Notes under the pieces: generated by a model
Databases searched by the model: none
The model's input: the letters and a program-made list of their open reading frames with translations, nothing else
Told to the model about the DNA's origin: nothing
Program-made: the position numbers and the translations under genes
Source: Terriglobales bacterium
GTDB taxonomy: Bacteria > Acidobacteriota > Terriglobia > Terriglobales > Acidobacteriaceae
NCBI GenBank assembly: GCA_035561515.1
Contig: DATMXP010000041.1
Span: 1-54,007 of the forward strand
Direction: 5' to 3'
Length of the DNA stretch: 54,007 bases
In this document: piece after piece, positions 48,424-54,007 of the stretch
How the letters are laid out: the number at the start of each line of letters is the position of its first letter
Numbering within the stretch: position 1 is the stretch's first letter

Positions 48424-51228
48424 TCACTTTTCAAATATCTCCGCTGCCGGCTGAATGTTCGAAGCTTCCATGGGAACGAACACCAGTCGGTGTGGATTAA
48501 TGATGTAGAACGTTTTGTGATAGGTACCGGGATATGTTCCTACCCAGGCTCCTGATCCGATATTCGAATCGGTAATGATGTACGTGCCGGCGACGGACTG
48601 ATCCGGATAGAAGCCGCTGGGGCCGGCAACGTCGCCCGTGCCGGTCCAGGTGCCGTCGCCCTTGTAGATTTGCAGCCCCTCGCCATAATCAACGGCATTC
48701 GTGGCCGGAGCGATGGCGCCTCCGAAGAACTCGCCGTTGAGGCTGGCATTGTCGAACGGGCCTGCGCTCTGCGGCTCAAAGAAGCCGAAGTTCACGCTGC
48801 TGCCGGGATCGCTGTACTGGAGGATGAATCCGCAATTCGGGCCGACAAGATAAAGGATGTACGGGCTGCCGAGAGCGGTCCAGGTCCAGGTGGCGCGTCC
48901 GTTGGAGGCGACATCGAATTGGATGGCGCTGCTTCCGGTGAATAAGCCTCCACCCCAGTTGCGGGTGTAGTAGGAAGTACCGGCGCCGTTGGTCAGGTTG
49001 AACTGTCCGATGGTGACCATGGCTTTGTCGACAGTCTGGTTCAGAAGTCCGGACATGTAGAAGACCGACTTACCGTTGAGATAAGCAGCCGAGTAGGGGC
49101 CGCCGACCTGCTTCAACATGCCGCCGACAAGAATGTTTGCTTCTTCGCTGACAGGGTCGGTGCGGATCATGTAAGCCTCGGTGCTATCGACAAGATAGAA
49201 GCTGAAGCTGGCGTTGCCCGCCATGCTGGTGACTGGCATGGTGCCGCGTCCATAGGCCATACCGGTTTGCGCGTTGAAGACGAGCGAGCCCTGGAACGTG
49301 AAATTCATGCTGGATTCGCCGGTGTTCGCGAAATCCAGAGAGGTATCGCTGATGGCGCCTGCGCCGTTGGTGTGGAAACGCCCGAGGAGGGCATTGCGCT
49401 CGTCGCCCATATACGACTGCCCGGTCATGCCGAGGACGTAGTCGCCGGTCAAATTGGCAAGCGAGAAGTCTGCCGTGGTCTGCCGTTTGAAGATGCCGGA
49501 ACCATACATGCCAGTGTTCTCAAACAGCAGGATATGGCCGCGACTGCCGGTGGAGTCGAGGGCAAACCGGACAGTGAGCGCAGAGGTTGAGATGTTGACG
49601 GTCATCTGGCCACGGTTATCACCGGCATTAACCTGATAAGTGCCGGTGATGGACTGGTTTATATGGCGGAGCGAAGTGCTGGCGCCGTTCATATCAACCA
49701 GGCCGGTTATGTGTCCGTCGCCGTCGGAAATGAAGCTGCCAATGGCGCCGAAGGCCTTACCGTTGGGGTCCCACCCGGTGAAGACGAACGCATATTGCCC
49801 TTTGAGTTTGATGTTCGGGTCCAGCACGAGCGTTATGACAGCCGTGTCGGACCGGGATGGGTCGGCCTGGGATGTGGCGGTGACGGTGACCGTGGGAGGA
49901 CTAGGCAACTCGGCCGGCGAGGTGTAAAGGCCCGTGGAATCGATGGTGCCACAGGTGGCGCCAGAACAGCCGGTGCCGGAGAGAGTCCAGTCGACCTTGG
50001 AGTTGTCGCCACCCTGTACCGTGACGGTGAACTGCTGAGTCGCTCCGATCTTTACGGTTGCCGTGCTGGGCGAGACGGTGACCTCGATGGGTTCGAGCGT
50101 GACGATTGCGGTGTCGGACCGATTGGGGTCGGCAACCGAAGTGGCGGTCACGGTGACCTGCAATTCTTCCGAGATGGCGCCTGGGGCCGTGTACAGGCCG
50201 TTGGCATCGATGGTGCCACAAGCTGCACCAACGCAGGAGGCACCTGTTGCTGTCCACGTGACGTTCGTGTTGACGTGGTGAGCTACGGTCGCGGTGAACT
50301 GTTTCGTCTGCTTCGGATAGAGAGTGGCCTGTTTCGGCGAAACAGCTATCGAAACGGGATAGAGAGTCACGACGGCGCTGGCGGTCTTGTTCGGATCGAA
50401 GGCAGAGCGTGCCTCGATGGTTGCGGTGGTGGCGTCAGAGACGAGTTCTGGCGTGGTGTAGAGTCCGCCCTGGGTCAGTGTGCCGGGGCCGCTGAGGATC
50501 CAGAAGACGCCGTTGTGGTTCTGTGGCACGTTGGTGACGGTGGCCGTGTACTGCATGTGCGCGCCGCCCAATTCAAGGGCGAGATCTCCGGGGACGATGG
50601 TGATGACCGGCGCCTTGAGGGAAATGGTGGCGGAGGCGAGCTTGGAGTTGTCGAACTTGGATGTCACATTGATGGTGACAGTGGTATCGGCGGTGACCAA
50701 GTCAGGCGCGGTGTATAGACCGGTGTCATCAATGGTGCCTTCGCCGACGGCTTGCCAGTTGACGCCCGCATTTCCGGCAGGAGCGTTGAGCACCGTCGCG
50801 GTGAATTGCTTCGTCTCGGTGCTGATCATGGTGAGGCTGGTGGTGGGCGAAAGGGTTATCGAGACGGCAAGATGATTGACCGATGCGCGTCCGGACTTGG
50901 TTGCGTCAGCGGTCGAGGTGGCGGTGACAGTGACAGTGAGGTTGGAAGGGACCAAGTCGGGAGCTTTGTAGAGTCCAGTGGAATCGATGGTGCCGCACGC
51001 GGCACCGGTGCAACCGGTTCCGGACACGCTCCAGCTGACGGCGGTATTGGTGGCGTTGGAAACCGTCGCCGTGAATTGATGCGATTGCTGCGCGATGAGG
51101 GTTGCAGTTGCCGGCGAGACAGTCACCGAGACTTGCGGAGTGGGCTGCTCCTGGGTGCGGCCACCCCCACATCCCGCCAGGCCGGATATAAGCAATAAAC
51201 ATAGGAAGAGCGGAACTATACGTTTCAT
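48424..51228 (-). CDS. Ig-like repeat lipoprotein
   Basis: A 934-residue surface lipoprotein. The signal peptide ends in the lipobox LAGC (Cys20) followed by GGG. Five Ig-like (BIG2-type) repeats fill about 35-480, each with a QFTATV-like strand and the GTIDxTGLY-type motif. The C-terminal ~450 residues form another beta-rich domain (AFGAIGSFISDGDGHITGLV, GRFHTNGAG) of a type common in acidobacterial secreted proteins. Its ATG overlaps the stop of a winged-helix regulator gene by ATGA. Confidence 0.9.
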   Translation of the reverse strand: MKRIVPLFLCLLLISGLAGCGGGRTQEQPTPQVSVTVSPATATLIAQQSHQFTATVSNATNTAVSWSVSGTGCTGAACGTIDSTGLYKAPDLVPSNLTVTVTATSTADATKSGRASVNHLAVSITLSPTTSLTMISTETKQFTATVLNAPAGNAGVNWQAVGEGTIDDTGLYTAPDLVTADTTVTINVTSKFDNSKLASATISLKAPVITIVPGDLALELGGAHMQYTATVTNVPQNHNGVFWILSGPGTLTQGGLYTTPELVSDATTATIEARSAFDPNKTASAVVTLYPVSIAVSPKQATLYPKQTKQFTATVAHHVNTNVTWTATGASCVGAACGTIDANGLYTAPGAISEELQVTVTATSVADPNRSDTAIVTLEPIEVTVSPSTATVKIGATQQFTVTVQGGDNSKVDWTLSGTGCSGATCGTIDSTGLYTSPAELPSPPTVTVTATSQADPSRSDTAVITLVLDPNIKLKGQYAFVFTGWDPNGKAFGAIGSFISDGDGHITGLVDMNGASTSLRHINQSITGTYQVNAGDNRGQMTVNISTSALTVRFALDSTGSRGHILLFENTGMYGSGIFKRQTTADFSLANLTGDYVLGMTGQSYMGDERNALLGRFHTNGAGAISDTSLDFANTGESSMNFTFQGSLVFNAQTGMAYGRGTMPVTSMAGNASFSFYLVDSTEAYMIRTDPVSEEANILVGGMLKQVGGPYSAAYLNGKSVFYMSGLLNQTVDKAMVTIGQFNLTNGAGTSYYTRNWGGGLFTGSSAIQFDVASNGRATWTWTALGSPYILYLVGPNCGFILQYSDPGSSVNFGFFEPQSAGPFDNASLNGEFFGGAIAPATNAVDYGEGLQIYKGDGTWTGTGDVAGPSGFYPDQSVAGTYIITDSNIGSGAWVGTYPGTYHKTFYIINPHRLVFVPMEASNIQPAAEIFEK

Positions 51229-51635
51229 GAAATTTCTCCTGAGGTTGGAAGTGGCTCGGATGCCGGTGAATTGAGGTGGAACGATGGCGAGTAGGAACCT
51301 TTGTCCAAACGAATGATGACCGGGTCGTTGCGCCCTTCGTCGCGGAAGTACTCGGCGAGTGCGGACCGGACGCGATGGGCTTCCACGCGGACGCGCGAAT
51401 CGAGACGAGGGTCGTATCCGGCGTGACGTCCCAGCAGGGCGACTCCGAGGACGTACTCGGTGAGTCGGGCGCCTCGTCCGGCCATCGTCTCTTCGACTAC
51501 GAAACAGAGGAACTTCCGGAGTTTGGGAGAACTTGCGAATGGTTTCGCGGTGAGAAGCCGACGCAATTCAAACCAGATCTCGCTGTCAGGAATGCTCGAG
51601 TTGTCCGGCGGGAAGTCCATGTTTTGGCTGGGCAA
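51225..51635 (-). CDS. Stand-alone winged-helix regulator
   Basis: A 136-residue protein that is almost only a winged-helix domain (LRKFLCFVVEETMAGRGARL, DPRLDSRVRVEAHRVRSALA, IIRLDKGSYSPSFH). The same module forms the N terminus of the TPR protein at 51756-53630. With no membrane segment or sensor domain, it may be regulated by its amount. Translation is coupled to the Ig-repeat lipoprotein by an ATGA overlap, so it may control that gene. Confidence 0.85.
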   Translation of the reverse strand: MPSQNMDFPPDNSSIPDSEIWFELRRLLTAKPFASSPKLRKFLCFVVEETMAGRGARLTEYVLGVALLGRHAGYDPRLDSRVRVEAHRVRSALAEYFRDEGRNDPVIIRLDKGSYSPSFHLNSPASEPLPTSGEIS

Positions 51636-51755
51636 ACGCTGGGACTATGAACAGCGGAAAAACCGAAGGGAAGTTAAACGGGGTGAAAATGATGAACGGG
51701 GCTTAAGTCTGTGGATTGAGGCGCTTACGGGCGGTGGATTCGAGTGAAGTAACGG

Positions 51756-53630
51756 TTAAATCTGCTTTGCGAGGTGCATCTTCGCCATGAGGGTCTGGAA
51801 ACGAGGATGGTTGCGGACGGGATCGAAGACAGGATCGGCGTTGGCGTACGGCAGTTCCGGATCGTGGAGGTTGAAATCCTGCTCAAGGTGGCGAAGCGCT
51901 TCGTCCGTCTGACCGAGGGCAAGCAGAATGTAAGCCTGCTTGAGGTCGGAGAGTCCACCTTGCTCGAAGGGCTTGTCGGCGTCGTTCAGCAAGAGCGTGG
52001 CTTCGTCGGGATGGCCTGACATAGCGTATGCATGGCCGAGCATTCCCTTGATGTAGGGGTGTTTTGGGGCCATCTGGAGACCGGTCTTGTATTCGCGGAT
52101 GGCCTGATCGTATTTGCCTTGCGTTTCTAAAATCATGCCGCGAAGACCATGCACGGGCGCGATGTTAGAGAAGCCCATGGTCTCGTCGACCAGCTTGAGC
52201 GCGTCGTCGTTGTGGCGAGAGAAGTAGTAGACGACAGCGAGGTGGGTGGTAGCGATAAAAGAAAGTGGGTCCAGTTCGCGGGCTTGCTTCGCCTGCGTAA
52301 TCGCTTCGTCGGGACGCCGCTGCATCGCGAGCGCATAGGCGTACCACATGCGGACCCCGCCACTGCTGGAGTCGAGCGACAAGGCACGCACAAAGCTCTT
52401 TTCAGCGGCGGCAGGATCGTAGTCGAAGAAGAACTGAATTCTTCCGAGCGCGCCGTAGGCTTCGGCTAGCGTGTCGTCGAGTGCGAGTGCTCGCTCGGCG
52501 GCACGGCGACCACGCGTCATGAGATCTTGTGTAACTGGTCCACCACCGCGCTCCCATGCAAGGCTGACGTAAACATCCGCCAAACCGGCATACGCTGCGG
52601 CGAAACGGTTGTCGGCTTGAACGGCAGCTTCGAGGTATTCAGCGCTCCTGGCGAGGTTGTCGCGCCATCCGGTTTTTCCCATCGGGGTGCGGAGCGACAT
52701 GCCTTTCCAATAAAACTGGTTCGCAGCCGCATCCTCGCTGTAACGTGTTCGCGCATGCTTGACGCCTGGAGCCAAACGCTCGCGGAGTGCCGAAGCGATG
52801 GCGAAAGCAACCTCGTCCTGAACGCGGATCGTATTCTCCGGAGGACGAACGTAACTCTCCGACCAGATGTGAACCTGGTCTCGGGCGTCGATCAGTTGGG
52901 CGATGATACGGATTTCGTCGCCGGATTTGCTGACGCTGCCTTCAAGGACGGCGTCGGCCTGGAGCTTACGGGCGATGGTCGCGACGTCGTCTCCGCGTTT
53001 GAAGATTTGCGACGATGTGCGAGCGACAACGCGCAACTGGCCGGACTTGGCAAGCTCGGTTGTAACTTCGTCCATCAGGCCGAAGCAGAAGAGGTCCATG
53101 GATCCGTCGCCGGTGAGGTTGTCGAAGGGGAGAACAGCGATGGTGCGAACCTGCATGGGTCGCGGTCGCGCGGCCATCCGGTAGCCGATAAAGGCGACCA
53201 GCAGGATCGCCGCAATTCCAAGGAACGTCCAGGCGGCGAATCGAGAACTTTTCTTAAGCGAAGGCGGTGCTGCTTCAGCCACCGGGTGAAACACGGGGCG
53301 GTAACTGCCGGTGGGAAGAGAGATGCGAACTGGATTGTGCTCGCCCTCGCCAGCATAGTACTCGGCCAAAAGGGCACGGAGCCTGCGGGCCTCCACGCGA
53401 ACCAAGGAGTCGAGACGCGGATCATAGGAGGGTGGTCGCGAGAAGACCTCGACGCCGATTACATACTCTTTCAGTCGATCGCCATGTCCGCCGAGGGACT
53501 CTTCGACAAGGAAGAGCAGGAGTCGCTGCAATTGTGGAGACCGGCGACAAAGGTCGGAAGAAGCGATCCGCTGAAGCTCGGAGCGGATCTGTGGCGCGGA
53601 CAGCTCGGCCTGTTCCTTGGACGGCTGCAT
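51756..53630 (-). CDS. Membrane winged-helix/TPR regulator (CadC-like layout)
   Basis: A 624-residue protein: N-terminal winged helix (about 10-115), one transmembrane helix (about 132-150, AAWTFLGIAAILLVAFIGY), a FlgO/TolB-N-like domain (about 163-290, RTIAVLPFDNLTGDGSMDLF), and about eight TPR-like helical pairs (about 320-600). The DNA-binding part would be cytoplasmic and the TPR part outside, as in CadC-type sensors. It follows the partial gene at the window end on the same strand, about 230 bp away. Confidence 0.92.
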   Translation of the reverse strand: MQPSKEQAELSAPQIRSELQRIASSDLCRRSPQLQRLLLFLVEESLGGHGDRLKEYVIGVEVFSRPPSYDPRLDSLVRVEARRLRALLAEYYAGEGEHNPVRISLPTGSYRPVFHPVAEAAPPSLKKSSRFAAWTFLGIAAILLVAFIGYRMAARPRPMQVRTIAVLPFDNLTGDGSMDLFCFGLMDEVTTELAKSGQLRVVARTSSQIFKRGDDVATIARKLQADAVLEGSVSKSGDEIRIIAQLIDARDQVHIWSESYVRPPENTIRVQDEVAFAIASALRERLAPGVKHARTRYSEDAAANQFYWKGMSLRTPMGKTGWRDNLARSAEYLEAAVQADNRFAAAYAGLADVYVSLAWERGGGPVTQDLMTRGRRAAERALALDDTLAEAYGALGRIQFFFDYDPAAAEKSFVRALSLDSSSGGVRMWYAYALAMQRRPDEAITQAKQARELDPLSFIATTHLAVVYYFSRHNDDALKLVDETMGFSNIAPVHGLRGMILETQGKYDQAIREYKTGLQMAPKHPYIKGMLGHAYAMSGHPDEATLLLNDADKPFEQGGLSDLKQAYILLALGQTDEALRHLEQDFNLHDPELPYANADPVFDPVRNHPRFQTLMAKMHLAKQI

Positions 53631-53859
53631 GTGGATGGCATCCAGGGGCCGGAATTAAAGGGGGACGAATTAAAAGGCTAGAAGGCTGGTTTACCGGTTG
53701 CAAGGAAATTGGACATGATGGGAGGGAGGGAGTTCCAAAGTGGGTCTTGAGGCAGTGGGTCAGTGGTAATGAAGCGCAGGGCTGTGGATTAGGCAAAGAC
53801 AATAATTCAACGATCCGCCCGGTCAAGCGGCCGGGCGGCCAGGAACGCTAATCCTCTAC

Positions 53860-54007
53860 CTATTCAGCCCCGGTTTGGAACGTCCAAATATAGTCAGCAC
53901 CCATGGCATTTCCTGCCAGATCTTTCACGGTTCCTTTGATGACTGCCATATAGATGCTATTGGGCTGAAGTCGTGTGCCTGGAGTCAAGGTGGCGGTTTT
54001 CGTCCCT
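53860..54007 (-). CDS. C-terminal end of an Ig-like (SbsA/Big_5-type) protein, cut by window edge
   Basis: The last 48 codons before TAG at 53860 read TATLTPGTRLQPNSIYMAV and VKDLAGNAMGADYIWTFQTG, the typical closing half of a Big_5/SbsA Ig-like domain. The rest lies outside the window. It is probably a large surface protein of the same style as the 48424 lipoprotein. Confidence 0.75.
   Translation of the reverse strand, partial: GTKTATLTPGTRLQPNSIYMAVIKGTVKDLAGNAMGADYIWTFQTGAE

Noticed and set aside
49663..50718. 351-residue frame antisense to the Ig-repeat lipoprotein
   Set aside because: Repetitive Gly/Arg/Val composition mirrors the Ig repeats; no start signals or domain.
52527..53681. 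384-residue frame antisense to the TPR regulator
   Set aside because: Shadow of a well-supported gene; composition is not protein-like.

Overview
The window looks like a chromosomal segment of a soil-type Acidobacteriota (Terriglobia/Koribacter-like). This is inferred from gene content, not from a marker gene. The pointers are an Ig-repeat lipoprotein beside winged-helix/TPR regulators, small secreted proteins with an acidobacterial look, and many dispersed short palindromes and repeats ending in a GAATGACAA-like tail. No rRNA, tRNA, CRISPR array or recognisable transposase was seen.

Layout. 1-912: repeats and hairpins. 913-6992: envelope genes (GH43 glycosidase, AI-2E-type permease, RlpA lipoprotein coupled to a small helical protein, secreted hypotheticals, DUF4097-like protein). 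7053-9283: ergothioneine pair egtB-egtD. 9349-10711: small membrane and regulatory genes. 11298-17492: a complete ISC iron-sulfur operon (iscR-iscS-iscU-iscA-hscB-hscA-fdx-iscX) behind two tandem Rrf2-type operators, with palindromic repeats inside it. 17578-19006: a sigma-like protein and a shortened ECF sigma factor.

19335-27551 is a signalling operon on the minus strand. It encodes a ~2016-residue kinase-fold/AAA/GAF/PAS/histidine kinase whose Ser/Thr-kinase-like domain has lost key residues, a FixJ-type regulator overlapping it by ATGA, a lone receiver, and a sigma-54 activator. A divergent plus-strand cluster (28238-32397) carries RidA, a heme peroxidase, an NmrA-like reductase, a cupin and a haloperoxidase-type hydrolase. 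32629-38855 holds DedA, an ArsR/SRPBCC pair, a GH20 hexosaminidase and a TonB receptor with an OprC-like copper motif. 39437-42423 is a compact stress cluster (zinc ribbon, Rnk, small membrane proteins, HPF-like factor, NhaR-type LysR regulator).

The most unusual region is 43660-48219. Three consecutive minus-strand cassettes each hold a truncated exported-protein or protease-like fragment, then a small membrane protein, then a copy of one ~75-bp palindromic repeat lying at the 3' end of the membrane gene. It resembles a shuffled store of effector tips with partner (immunity-like) genes; that function is inference. 48424-54007 holds an Ig-repeat lipoprotein coupled to a winged-helix regulator, a larger winged-helix/TPR transmembrane regulator, and the end of another Ig-like protein cut by the window edge.
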